NCBI GenBank assembly: GCA_029068555.1
Contig: JAIECJ010000162.1
Coordinates: 1 to 32,658, forward strand
Direction of reading: 5' to 3'
Length of the DNA: 32,658 bases
From: Lachnospiraceae bacterium
Lineage (GTDB): Bacteria; Bacillota; Clostridia; Lachnospirales; Lachnospiraceae
A program made the translations under genes and the position numbers. The notes beneath the pieces are model-generated. The model searched no databases. It was not told the DNA's origin and was given only the letters and a program-made list of their open reading frames with translations. Below, piece after piece: positions 1 through 8,618 of the stretch. How positions within the stretch are numbered: position 1 is the first letter of the stretch; the number at the start of each line of letters is the position of its first letter.

Positions 1-88
1 CACCGCTACGCCTGCGTTTGTGAAGCAGCACGCTCAGAAAAATATTCTGCGTCAAACTATCCAAAACTTAATTTTCAAACACGCTCTA
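1..88. mobile_element. Partial CTAG-type MITE (copy A'), right half
   Basis: Bases 1-77 are identical to 8711-8787, the right half of the complete element at 8630-8796. The outer end differs: this copy finishes with AAACACGCTCTAG, the end type of the neighbouring element B, whereas the 8.7-kb copy finishes with CTGTACTAG. The window begins about where the loop of the full-length hairpin would lie, so the left half is missing. No coding capacity is seen. The element-like nature is inferred from the second copy and its terminal inverted repeats. Confidence 0.7.
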
Positions 89-251
89 GAGCGTGTTTGA
101 AAAATGCTTTCTGCCAGATGTGCGTCACAGTTTGTGGGAGATTTGTGCCAAATGAAGGGCGCATAGCGGGCTATGTAACCTGAATTTGGTGCAGATATCG
201 CACAAAGTGGGGCGTGCAGGTGGTGGGAATGATTTTTCAAACACGCTCTAG
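86..251. mobile_element. Complete CTAG-type MITE (copy B)
   Basis: This 166-bp element has perfect 20-bp terminal inverted repeats (86-105 and 232-251), each beginning CTAGAGCGTGTTTG when read inward. The interior is also imperfectly palindromic around 155-170 (CATAG CGGG CTATG), so a single strand would fold into one long hairpin. A second, truncated copy starts at 32583. CTAG at both ends fits insertion at TA within CTAG, a preference known for IS630/Tc1-mariner transposases; that assignment is inference. It lies 2 bp after the cca stop codon, so its transcript could act as a 3' hairpin for that operon. Confidence 0.75.
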
Positions 252-253
252 CA

Positions 254-1585
254 CTATATTAATTCTGCCGCCTTGTCCATCAGGTAATCATGCGTATTGT
301 TCTCCGGATTTTGTATCACATCATCGAGAAGTTCTCCAAGTATCGCGCCAATCTTTTTCCCTTTCGGCACGCCTAATGCAATTAGGTCGTTTCCGGTGAT
401 TTCCAGTGTTTTGAGGGAGACACACTGCTGCTTCTCCATAATCTCGCCGTAGAGCCGGGCGATTGTGTCAATCCGTTCGATCTTCTCCGTCTGCTGGTAC
501 GCGCTCTGCGCAAGTGTGTCTGCACGCCGCAGCTCAAGCACCTGCAGGAAGTATTCGACGCCGATTTTGTTGATGGCACGGCGCACTGCCTTTGCGTTTG
601 GCTCCGCGTTGTAGTCGTGGTATTTGACAAATTTCTGGACTTTCGTGATGGTATCATTGTCAAATTTGAGACGCTTTAAAATGTCGACCGCCATCTGTTC
701 ACTTACCGCGACGTGGCCATGAAAGTGGTCGATGCCGTCCTCGTCCGTGGTTTTGGTCTGCGGCTTTCCGATATCGTGCAAAAGAGCGGCAATCCGCAGG
801 CTTTTGTCCGCTCTCGTGTGAAGCAGGCACTGCATCAGGTGCTCGCCCACATTGTACATATGGTGAGGGTGGTTCTGTTCTGTGGCAAATGCATCGTCCA
901 GCTCAGGGAGCACAATTTTGGTGATCCCCAGTGCGTATGCATCCCGCATGTAATCAGGGTGAGCTGACACCAGCAGCTTCACAAGCTCCACCTGTATGCG
1001 CTCCGCGCTGATATGCTTCAGGTTCGGGGCAAGCGCCGTGGCTGCCACCTTTGTCTCATCTGCGATCGAAAAGCCCAGCTGAGCCGAGAACCGGACTGCC
1101 CGCAGAATGCGGAGCGCATCCTCGCCAAATCGTTCTGCCGCCTCACCGACGCATCGGATAATCCCGTTCTTCAAATCCTCCACACCGCCAAACGCGTCCA
1201 CAACACCGCTCCTGGCATTGTACGCCATGGCATTGATAGTAAAATCCCTGCGTTTTAAGTCCTCCACCAAATTTACCGTAAACGTGACCTCCTTCGGATG
1301 CCGGCTGTCCTCATACTCGCCGTCAATGCGGTACGTCGTCACCTCAAATCCCTCATGATCAATCATCACCGTCACCGTTCCATGCTGGATTCCGGTGTCA
1401 ATCGTGTGGCGGAAAACTTCCTTCACCTGCAGCGGCTTTGCCGAGGTTGTCACGTCCCAGTCATGCGGCTGTCTGCCAAGAAGGGAATCCCTGACGCACC
1501 CGCCCACAGCGTATGCCTCATAGCCCGCTGCCTCAAGCCGCGATATGATAAACTGAACTTTTTCAGGTAATTGTATTTGTATCAT
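254..1585 (-). CDS. cca: CCA tRNA nucleotidyltransferase with HD domain
   Basis: This enzyme adds or repairs the 3'-terminal CCA of tRNAs without a template, using CTP and ATP, in the cytoplasm. The 443 residues match the bacterial class II family. The nucleotidyltransferase head carries GGCVRD at 28-33 and the metal-binding DWD pair (D42, D44). A second conserved block, RRDFTINAMAY, begins near residue 113, followed by EDALRILRAVRF in the neck. A C-terminal HD phosphohydrolase-like domain shows LLHDIGK and FHGH. The ATG at 1585 overlaps the TGA of the upstream secreted-protein gene as ATGA, suggesting translational coupling. A MITE starts 2 bp after the stop. The family call is secure. Whether it adds all of CCA or only A cannot be told by eye. 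Confidence 0.95.
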   Translation of the reverse strand: MIQIQLPEKVQFIISRLEAAGYEAYAVGGCVRDSLLGRQPHDWDVTTSAKPLQVKEVFRHTIDTGIQHGTVTVMIDHEGFEVTTYRIDGEYEDSRHPKEVTFTVNLVEDLKRRDFTINAMAYNARSGVVDAFGGVEDLKNGIIRCVGEAAERFGEDALRILRAVRFSAQLGFSIADETKVAATALAPNLKHISAERIQVELVKLLVSAHPDYMRDAYALGITKIVLPELDDAFATEQNHPHHMYNVGEHLMQCLLHTRADKSLRIAALLHDIGKPQTKTTDEDGIDHFHGHVAVSEQMAVDILKRLKFDNDTITKVQKFVKYHDYNAEPNAKAVRRAINKIGVEYFLQVLELRRADTLAQSAYQQTEKIERIDTIARLYGEIMEKQQCVSLKTLEITGNDLIALGVPKGKKIGAILGELLDDVIQNPENNTHDYLMDKAAELI

Positions 1586-4500
1586 TGCTGTGCCCTATCC
1601 TCTTTCTTTCTCCATGCATAAAGCCCAAAAGCTCCCCCTATGACAGCAGTCATTGCCAGAAACGCCGTGAGATAAATCCACAAATGCGTCCCATTTTCCT
1701 GTATTTCGACAAGCGATTCTGTATTGGATTCGTCAGAGTCGCCGCTCTGCATCGCGACGGTTTCCTGCTGCCTTTCATCCCCCCCTGTCTCTGTCGCCGT
1801 GACGGTTTCCATACCAGTCACGATACCACCGTCCTCCTCCGTACCCGTCAATTGCGCACTGCCCGTTTCGGATTCATACAGAACAGTATCACTTTTTTGG
1901 GATTCAGTCGAAGTGATGACTGTCACTGCCGGTGCACTGTCTCTGTCTGTTCTTGTCAGCGCTTCGCTTTCCGCTGCGGATTCGGGATTCGGGATTTGCG
2001 AATTGCTGACTGCATCGCTGACCTTTTTCTCCGGCGCAGCGGTCTGGTTCGCTGCGGATGGCCTGTCCGCGTGCGACTCGCCCGGAGTGTTTTCCTCCTC
2101 TACTTTTCTCCATTTCGCGTAGAGCGTAATATCGCCTATACTTCCCTTTTTAATGGAAACAACACGTTCCTTGCAGCCCTTGTCACGGTACCATCCCGCA
2201 AAGGCAAGCTCCGTGTTTTTGTGTTTCGGGGATGCAAGTTTGAAATCTTGTGTTTCAATCGTATATGTTTCTGGATTTTTTCCTGTGTTGGTGCCTCCGC
2301 CCAAAACATAGGTAATGGCATACTGTATGGGTTCGTAAACTGCTGTAATGTCCATGTCTTCCTGAACATTTTTGTAATCCTTATCCCACTTTACAAATGC
2401 ATATCCCTCTGGCATGGCTGCTTCAGGTGCTTCTGCATCCTCCCCCTCCGCAGTCCTTATATCCGCTATAAGCTTCCCTGCGTTGTCAAAAAAACGCACA
2501 TGGTAATATTTTGTCCACTTCGCATAAAGCTTAAGATTTCCTACGCTGCCCTTTTCTATTGCGGCAATTGGATAAGTAAAATTTCTGTCTGTGTACCAGC
2601 CTTCAAATTCATAGTGTGAATCCTCATGTGACGGCGCTTCCAGATGAATCGTATCGGTCTCGACATTGTATTGCAGCGGATTCTGCGGACTGTTTTTTCC
2701 GCTGTTTGGCTCATATTCCAAATCGTATTCCAATATTTTCCACTTTGCGTAAACGGTTCGGTTTCCAGTACTTCCTTTTTTGATAGATGTAACAGCTGTC
2801 CGGAAATCCGCCTCCGCATACCACCCTTCGAATGCATAACCCCTTTTCGTCGGATTATCAAACGAAAAGGTTTCTGTTTCCAAATCATACTCTGTCTTGT
2901 TCAGCGAACTGTTTTTGCCGCCATTCAGCTCATAAGTTATCAAATATTTTTCGAGTGCCCACCTCGCGTACAGTGTGCGGTTTCCAATACTTCCTTTTTT
3001 GATGGCGGTTACTTTTGTCCGAAAATCCGGTTCTTCATACCATCCCAGAAAATCATAGTACTCTCGTTTCAACGGCTCTGACAGAATAATGTCTGGCGTC
3101 TCAACATCATATTTTGCAGGATTTGCGGAACTGTTTTCACCACCGTTGAGCTCATATTTTATGGTGTATGTATATTTTTTATAGATAGCAGTAACCGTCT
3201 CATCCTTTTGTATATTGGAGTAATTTCCTTTCCATGACGAAAACTGATATCCCGGCTGCGGCGTCATTTTCTTGTCCGGTGGGACGGCGTAGCCGCCCTC
3301 ACTGATCTTCTGAACATCAAAAACCGTACCGAAATCGTCTTTGAATGTGACCGTGTAAACTCCGGCTTCCGTCTCACTGGTACCATCCGCCAAATCGTTC
3401 AGGACATAAATTGTGCTTTTTCCGGTAGGAGACTCGCCTGCCCTTTTCACGTATCTGATAACATCATTGCTTTTGGTAAATCCATATATGTTATTGGTAT
3501 CTTCATCCTTTAAGGAAAACCGCACCTGCTCCGCATAACTGCCTCCGCCAATATCAATATAGGCAATACTTTTGCTGGTATTATAATAGAGCTTCGTCCC
3601 GTCAAGCGCAAGCCCTGAACATGACGTGTCGAGGGTTATCAGCGTGGTGCAGTCCGCATCCATTTTCTGCGCACTGCAAGAACGGCTCTGTAACTTTTTG
3701 TCGCCTGAGACATAATAATACTTTTTTGTTCCGCCGGCATCATACACCAGCGGCGATTTGACATTCTGCCAGAATGCATTGTCATACTTTGTCCCCTCCG
3801 CTTTCAGGTCAATAATACCGCTGCCTTTTGTCACATACCAGTCCCTGTGGTTTTTTCCAAACGCTGTATCCGATAGGAGCATATTGGCATGTGACACCAG
3901 ACCAAATCTGTCCCAGGTCGGGTCATCCCAGGTCGCATCAATCTGATACAGTTCTCCGCCTATTTTCACAATATTCCACGCGTGGTTCATCTTGTCGCTC
4001 GTCACGATATAGCACTCAATGCCATATTCATTCATCAGGTATTTGTAAGCGAGCGCATACCCCTGACAGACCGCTATCCTGTTTGCCAGCGCACCGTATG
4101 CCCCATAGGATTCCTGCGGTATTGTCTTATTACCCAGACGTTCCTTGTCATACTCACAGTTCAACACAAGATATTCATGGATGGCAATTGCTTTCTGCAA
4201 ATCATCCATATCCGATGTAACAACGGACTTTGCTTTCTGCACACCTGCCTGAAATGCATTGTCATCGACATTGACAAAGTAGTTCGGCGTGATTTTCGAG
4301 ATAAGTTTTGTCTTTGTGTTGTATGAGACCCCATAACCCGTTCTTGCAAAATACAAGTCAGGGTGGTCATTGATAACCGCATAATAGAGGGTCAGCAGTT
4401 GTTTCCTGTCGTCTGTATTGTCCCAGTAAAATCCGTAATCCTTGACCGCAATTGACTGCGCCCTGCCCTTTAGCGCCGTATACATTTTATCCGCAAGCTC

Positions 4501-4938
4501 GTCCATGTCTCCTGTCGAATACAGACTGATACCGCCCTCATATCCCGCGTCCTCATCCAAGACCTTAAAGCCGCCTGCCTGAAACAGAAAATCCGGGGCG
4601 CCCTCCTCGAACGCTTCCGTCTCTCCCCCGCCGTTGTCTGCATCATCCGCAAAATCCGGTTCCGTGAGTGATTCTGTCACTGACTCAGTCTCCGCGTCTT
4701 CGCCTGCCGGCTCCCCCTGTGCTTCCGTCCTCTGATCAGTGGGAGCCTCCTCATCCGGCTCTATAATTGTCCCCGGTTCCGCTTCTGTCTCAGCTATCCC
4801 TGCCGCATTTTCCATTCTGTTTTCCCGACCACAGGTTTCGCTGACATTTTCCGACCTTTCTGCCGCGCAGACTATCCCCATAAACATTTGAAACGCCAAT
4901 ATATATACAAATGCTGTAAGTACAAGTCTTCTACGCAT
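1582..4938 (-). CDS. Secreted transglutaminase-like protein with InlB-type repeats and C-terminal membrane anchor
   Basis: The 1,118-residue protein starts with a signal peptide (MRRR, then a hydrophobic stretch to about residue 25), followed by an acidic Thr/Glu-rich linker to about 120. A transglutaminase-like cysteine-protease fold follows, with a visible Cys-His-Asp triad: C291 in AVCQGYA, H319 in NHAWN and D334 in IDATWDD. From about 535 to 945 come repeated 70-80-residue InlB-type (Listeria-Bacteroides) units containing the signature GWY..P/D-F-x-T and LYA(R/K)W. After a second acidic Thr/Ser/Glu linker, a single C-terminal membrane helix ends in RKKEDRAQQ. No LPXTG sorting motif is seen. 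The start has GGGGG 7 nt upstream. It likely acts outside the cell, as a peptidase or crosslinker, or as an inactive binding fold; the substrate is unknown. The gene is coupled to cca downstream. Confidence 0.85.
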   Translation of the reverse strand: MRRRLVLTAFVYILAFQMFMGIVCAAERSENVSETCGRENRMENAAGIAETEAEPGTIIEPDEEAPTDQRTEAQGEPAGEDAETESVTESLTEPDFADDADNGGGETEAFEEGAPDFLFQAGGFKVLDEDAGYEGGISLYSTGDMDELADKMYTALKGRAQSIAVKDYGFYWDNTDDRKQLLTLYYAVINDHPDLYFARTGYGVSYNTKTKLISKITPNYFVNVDDNAFQAGVQKAKSVVTSDMDDLQKAIAIHEYLVLNCEYDKERLGNKTIPQESYGAYGALANRIAVCQGYALAYKYLMNEYGIECYIVTSDKMNHAWNIVKIGGELYQIDATWDDPTWDRFGLVSHANMLLSDTAFGKNHRDWYVTKGSGIIDLKAEGTKYDNAFWQNVKSPLVYDAGGTKKYYYVSGDKKLQSRSCSAQKMDADCTTLITLDTSCSGLALDGTKLYYNTSKSIAYIDIGGGSYAEQVRFSLKDEDTNNIYGFTKSNDVIRYVKRAGESPTGKSTIYVLNDLADGTSETEAGVYTVTFKDDFGTVFDVQKISEGGYAVPPDKKMTPQPGYQFSSWKGNYSNIQKDETVTAIYKKYTYTIKYELNGGENSSANPAKYDVETPDIILSEPLKREYYDFLGWYEEPDFRTKVTAIKKGSIGNRTLYARWALEKYLITYELNGGKNSSLNKTEYDLETETFSFDNPTKRGYAFEGWYAEADFRTAVTSIKKGSTGNRTVYAKWKILEYDLEYEPNSGKNSPQNPLQYNVETDTIHLEAPSHEDSHYEFEGWYTDRNFTYPIAAIEKGSVGNLKLYAKWTKYYHVRFFDNAGKLIADIRTAEGEDAEAPEAAMPEGYAFVKWDKDYKNVQEDMDITAVYEPIQYAITYVLGGGTNTGKNPETYTIETQDFKLASPKHKNTELAFAGWYRDKGCKERVVSIKKGSIGDITLYAKWRKVEEENTPGESHADRPSAANQTAAPEKKVSDAVSNSQIPNPESAAESEALTRTDRDSAPAVTVITSTESQKSDTVLYESETGSAQLTGTEEDGGIVTGMETVTATETGGDERQQETVAMQSGDSDESNTESLVEIQENGTHLWIYLTAFLAMTAVIGGAFGLYAWRKKEDRAQQ
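2110..3330 (-). repeat. In-frame tandem InlB-type repeat units inside the transglutaminase-like gene
   Basis: About four close copies of a 70-80-codon unit recur (for example near 3170-2960, 2955-2740, 2740-2510 and 2340-2115). Each contains YELNGG(E/K)NSS-like and IKKGS(I/T)GN(R/I)TLYAKW-like segments, interspersed with two shorter variants. The repeats keep the reading frame and explain the many open frames on the opposite strand. Copy number could vary between strains by recombination; that is inference. Confidence 0.7.
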
Positions 4939-5194
4939 CTTAATCCCCCGTTTCTGTCATCCGTACACCTCATCCAATCAGGCGCTTTTCCCCGAAATGC
5001 CAAACCATGTTTGCGAATCTATTCTGGTGCATACCCCGCAGAAACCAGACCTGCTTCATACCGCTTTTCTTCCATTTGTAAATGGATATTTGCAAGGATG
5101 TCCGCAATCGGACATCCCGCTGTCTTGTTATCGGAACATGGCTTTGCTTACAGTATACACGACAGTCACCGTTTATACAATAAACATTTCCTGT
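4939..5194 (-). promoter_or_regulatory. Promoter and structured 5' leader of the transglutaminase-like/cca operon
   Basis: On the minus strand a -35 TTGTAT (5175-5180) and a -10 TATACT (5152-5157) are separated by 17 bp, a good sigma-A match. The predicted leader to the ATG at 4938 is about 205 nt. It contains two perfect dyads: GGATGTCCG/CGGACATCC with a 4-nt loop (5096-5117) and TCCATTT/AAATGGA (5071-5086). Neither is followed by a U-run, so they are not ordinary terminators. A weak 7-bp dyad at the end of the response-regulator gene (about 5179-5199) overlaps this promoter. No known riboswitch motif was recognised. Confidence 0.5.
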
Positions 5195-6709
5195 TTATTC
5201 TCCCTTAATCCGTTTTCTATATGCGTTGGGCGTCTCCTGATAATGCTTCTGGAATGCCTCCGTAAATGTTCTGGCGTCCGTAAAGCCTACCTCAACCGCA
5301 ATTTCGTACGTCTTTTTGTCACTTGAAACCAAAAGCGGGATTGCATGTTCGAGCCTTATGGCACATACATAATCCTTAAAATTAATTCCAGCATTCTTTT
5401 TAAAAAATGCACTAAAATAATACGGATTCATATGTATTTCCTCCGCAAGGATATTTAATGTGAGGTTCTCCGCATAGTGCTCCTCAATATAAGCTTTTGC
5501 TTTGAGGTAATTTTGTTTCTCACTGTTTGAGGCAATATTCTGAAGTTTTTCTCTAAGCTGTATTAAAATATTGCGATACACTTCCACCAACTGCGTGTAA
5601 CTGTCTGCCGCCCTTCCCATTTCCAGAAGTTTTTTCATGTCATTTGCATATCCTGCGTCGACCCCCAACGCGGCCAGTCTCTCCGCCGCCAGTCTTACCG
5701 CTGTGCAGTAATAGAAACAGGCATCCTCACGTTTCCCATCGGCAATCTTACATACCAGTGTAGCAAAAAGCGAAAAGCGCTTGTCAAACACACCGGCGAT
5801 GCCGTCAACAAGCGTATTGACCATCTCGTCCCTGGCATTCTGAAACCGCTGCATCTGTACTTTATTCCCGTACACCTCGCCGGAAACATCCAATATTGTG
5901 TGCGGAAGCCAGTCCGCAAAGAAAAAATATCCGGACATGGAAACGCACTTCTCATACAAATTCGGAATATCACTCATGCGATAGGCAAGCTGTCCGACTA
6001 CAAATACCGACTTTTGGCGAATGTTCTCCTCAAGGGCTTCCTGTAGTTTTTGTATTGTTTCAAAACATTGTTCCCGCTCCATCCCTTTCAATACAATGAT
6101 CAGTTTTTCAGCACGGTTAAATGTGATTCCGATACCGAGGCGCCCTATATATTCATCCACAAAACTGTAAAACGAAAATTGAATCAGTTTTTTCATTTGT
6201 TCGCTTATGGACGCAGGATAAATAATATCTGCCAGAACTGGTACATAGCAGGTATTTTCCACTTCAACAAGCCTTGTAAACGCATCCCGGTTATCCATAA
6301 ACAGTTGCTCTGGTTCCTTTCGAATCCCTGTGATATTGGCGATACCCTGTTCGACTGCATGCATCAGTTCCTCAAGAATAACGGGTTTCAGGAGATAATC
6401 CACTGCCCCGTACTTAATTGCGCTCTTTGCATACTCGAAGTCCTGAAACCCGCTGATAAAGATAAACTGCGTGTCCAGTTTCAGTGCCACGCATTCCCTG
6501 ATAATTTCAATCCCTGTCATTCCGGGCATAGAAATGTCCAGAAGCGCCAGTTCCGGCTGATTTTTTACGATTGCCTCAAATGCGCTTTTTCCGTCCTCAT
6601 AAACGCCGGAAATCGTGATCCCCATTGCATTCCAGTCCACCAGCTTCTGTATTCCTTTCGTGATTACTACCTCGTCATCCGCTAGTATCATTTTCATCTT
6701 TTGTTTCAT
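5195..6709 (-). CDS. YesN-type response regulator with AraC DNA-binding domain
   Basis: This is the cytoplasmic transcription factor partner of the adjacent histidine kinase. The chosen ATG at 6709 gives 504 residues and has GGAGG 8 nt upstream; the longer open frame to 6805 would overlap the kinase gene. The receiver domain shows the acidic pair D11/D12, phospho-acceptor D58 in LLDISMPG and a conserved lysine in LLKPV. A middle region of about 270 residues is of the poorly conserved YesN type. The C-terminal 100 residues form two AraC/XylS helix-turn-helix motifs (LNILAEEIHMNPYYFSAFF and YEIAVEVGFTDARTFTEAF). The gene follows the kinase by 16 bp. By analogy with such pairs next to sugar ABC transporters it probably activates the binding-protein and lyase promoters; the candidate operators are listed separately. 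The ligand is unknown. Confidence 0.9.
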   Translation of the reverse strand: MKQKMKMILADDEVVITKGIQKLVDWNAMGITISGVYEDGKSAFEAIVKNQPELALLDISMPGMTGIEIIRECVALKLDTQFIFISGFQDFEYAKSAIKYGAVDYLLKPVILEELMHAVEQGIANITGIRKEPEQLFMDNRDAFTRLVEVENTCYVPVLADIIYPASISEQMKKLIQFSFYSFVDEYIGRLGIGITFNRAEKLIIVLKGMEREQCFETIQKLQEALEENIRQKSVFVVGQLAYRMSDIPNLYEKCVSMSGYFFFADWLPHTILDVSGEVYGNKVQMQRFQNARDEMVNTLVDGIAGVFDKRFSLFATLVCKIADGKREDACFYYCTAVRLAAERLAALGVDAGYANDMKKLLEMGRAADSYTQLVEVYRNILIQLREKLQNIASNSEKQNYLKAKAYIEEHYAENLTLNILAEEIHMNPYYFSAFFKKNAGINFKDYVCAIRLEHAIPLLVSSDKKTYEIAVEVGFTDARTFTEAFQKHYQETPNAYRKRIKGE

Positions 6710-6725
6710 AGTCGTGCCCTCCATC

Positions 6726-8534
6726 CTATCCATCCACTGGCATAATAATGTGCACATTCGTGCCGATTCCCACTGTACTCGTAATTTCAATGCCATACGT
6801 CTCACCGTACAAGTACTTTATCCTGTCATTTACATTTTTCAACCCAATGCTCTGCCAGTTATATGCGCTCTTAATTCCCGGATTCGTCCCGTTCATAATC
6901 CCGTACAGTCTGCCGACCGCCTCCTCATCCATGCCCACGCCGTTATCCATTACATTGATATGAAGCACCTTGTCCTCCACATACGCCTCAATCATAATAC
7001 AGCCCGATCCCTTTTTCGGCTTTATGCCATGCACGTATGCGTTCTCGACAACCGGCTGTAAAATCAGTTTTGGAACAGTCATACAGCTTACGGACTGTAC
7101 ATTCATGTTCAGTTGGATTTTGCCTGATATCCGGCAGTTGAGCAGATAGACATACTTGCGCACAATATCTATTTCTTTTTCCAGCGGTACCATATCCTGC
7201 ATCGGACCAATCAGATAATGAATCTGCTGTGATAACGCCTCTATCATTTCCGGCACCCTTTTCTCCGAATCATCAAGCGCCGTCATCCGGATAACTTCCA
7301 GCGTATTATATAGAAAATGTGGATAAATCTGTGATTTTAACGCAGTCAGTTCAGCTTCATTTTGACGGATTTGTGCTACATAGGACTGATTGATATGCTG
7401 CTTGAGCGCCTCGCTCATCTGGTTAAAGCGCCCCGCAAGGACTCCAATCTCATCACTAGAACGCACTGGAAGCACAATATCGAAATTCCCCGTCCCTACC
7501 TGCTCCATCTGCGTCATAATCTCATGAAGGGGGTTCGTCAGCCTTTTTGAAAAAAATGCTGAGCCACCAAGTAATGCACAGATCGAAGCTGCAATAATGA
7601 TATAAATAATTTTTTGTGTCTGTTGAATCTTGGCAAACGCCTTCTCCATATCCATGACCACAGTCACGTTCAGTCCAAGATCCCCAACCGCCTTGCTGAG
7701 CACAAAATCCTTTTTTCTGTCCGTAAACTCGTGCCGGACATTGCTTCCTGCCTTGCCATCGGCATTGCTGTAAAAGCAGTTCCCCTCCAAGTCCGTCACA
7801 AAAAAAAGCTCGTCATCCTGATAACGCACATCCATAAAGATTCTGTCAAACCGTCGAATATCAATATCAAAAAACAGCGTACCAACATATCGCGTATTCC
7901 CTACATTTCCCCGCAAATCATAATAATTGCGCGCAACGCTGAACACCTTCCGGTCAATTCCGTTCTTGTATGTGCTGCCGTGCGGCGGTATCAGAATCAG
8001 CTTATTGCTGCTGCGGTCTAGTTCGGAATAACCGACAAGCTGCTCAAACAATGGTTCATTATTAAAATACGTCCCGTCCATTGCCTTGTGAAAATCTAGT
8101 TTTTCCCCTTCCAAGTCTTCTGCAATAAAATGCAGGCAGATAATGGAATTGTCAAGATTTCCAAGATATTGTAAAAAGTTTTCCATATCAGACTGACGCC
8201 GCTGCTGCATCGTTTCCTCCGCATAAATTTCCCCATAGACAATCTTCCTGAAATTATCAAACGACATATAGGATGTATAGTTACTCCCATATGAAGATAT
8301 ATTGTAATAGTAGGGCATCTTTGACACACTGTTGTACGATTCCAGCATACTCTCAATGCTGTTCGCCACATACTCTGTTGCCTGCTCATACTGTACCTCA
8401 AGTGCCTTTCGGTAATCCTGCATCATGGAATGGGATATGTATGTCGAAAGCAGAAGCATCGGAATCAGCCCCACCATGATAATTGTCAGTGAAAATTTGT
8501 AGTACAACCCCAGTTTCTGCCATCTCTTTCTCAT
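6726..8534 (-). CDS. YesM-type sensor histidine kinase
   Basis: A membrane sensor of 602 residues. TM1 spans about 12-33. An extracellular Cache-like sensor region extends to about 310, TM2 (KIIYIIIAASICALLGG) lies at about 312-333, and a HAMP linker follows. The His_kinase dimerisation motif YPHFLYNTLE carries the phospho-acceptor H406, and the HATPase domain shows VVENAYVHG (N box), DNGVGMDEE and GLKNVNDRI. This is the His_kinase/YesM subgroup that pairs with AraC-type regulators and often senses sugars or binding proteins. GGAGAGG lies about 10 nt before the ATG. A candidate -10 TATGAT is upstream but its -35 is poor. The extracellular ligand cannot be deduced; an oligosaccharide from the lyase is the natural guess. 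Confidence 0.92.
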   Translation of the reverse strand: MRKRWQKLGLYYKFSLTIIMVGLIPMLLLSTYISHSMMQDYRKALEVQYEQATEYVANSIESMLESYNSVSKMPYYYNISSYGSNYTSYMSFDNFRKIVYGEIYAEETMQQRRQSDMENFLQYLGNLDNSIICLHFIAEDLEGEKLDFHKAMDGTYFNNEPLFEQLVGYSELDRSSNKLILIPPHGSTYKNGIDRKVFSVARNYYDLRGNVGNTRYVGTLFFDIDIRRFDRIFMDVRYQDDELFFVTDLEGNCFYSNADGKAGSNVRHEFTDRKKDFVLSKAVGDLGLNVTVVMDMEKAFAKIQQTQKIIYIIIAASICALLGGSAFFSKRLTNPLHEIMTQMEQVGTGNFDIVLPVRSSDEIGVLAGRFNQMSEALKQHINQSYVAQIRQNEAELTALKSQIYPHFLYNTLEVIRMTALDDSEKRVPEMIEALSQQIHYLIGPMQDMVPLEKEIDIVRKYVYLLNCRISGKIQLNMNVQSVSCMTVPKLILQPVVENAYVHGIKPKKGSGCIMIEAYVEDKVLHINVMDNGVGMDEEAVGRLYGIMNGTNPGIKSAYNWQSIGLKNVNDRIKYLYGETYGIEITSTVGIGTNVHIIMPVDG

Positions 8535-8618
8535 AAAGCACTATCCTCTCCACTTTTCTTATCATACCAAAAATCCCTGATTTAAGAAACTACCAAATGT
8601 ATCCAGCGCCATCCCCCT

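Noticed and set aside
1585..2619. Plus-strand open frame of 344 codons
   Set aside because: It lies fully antisense to the repeat region of the transglutaminase-like gene. Cys/Phe/Arg-rich composition and periodicity mirror the repeats; no ribosome site or domain.
5096..5117. Perfect hairpin as a terminator of the response-regulator gene
   Set aside because: No U-run follows on either strand, and it lies downstream of a better-placed promoter for the next gene.
6710..6805. N-terminal extension of the response regulator
   Set aside because: It would overlap the kinase coding end by 80 bp. The receiver domain begins right after the internal ATG at 6709, which has a good GGAGG.
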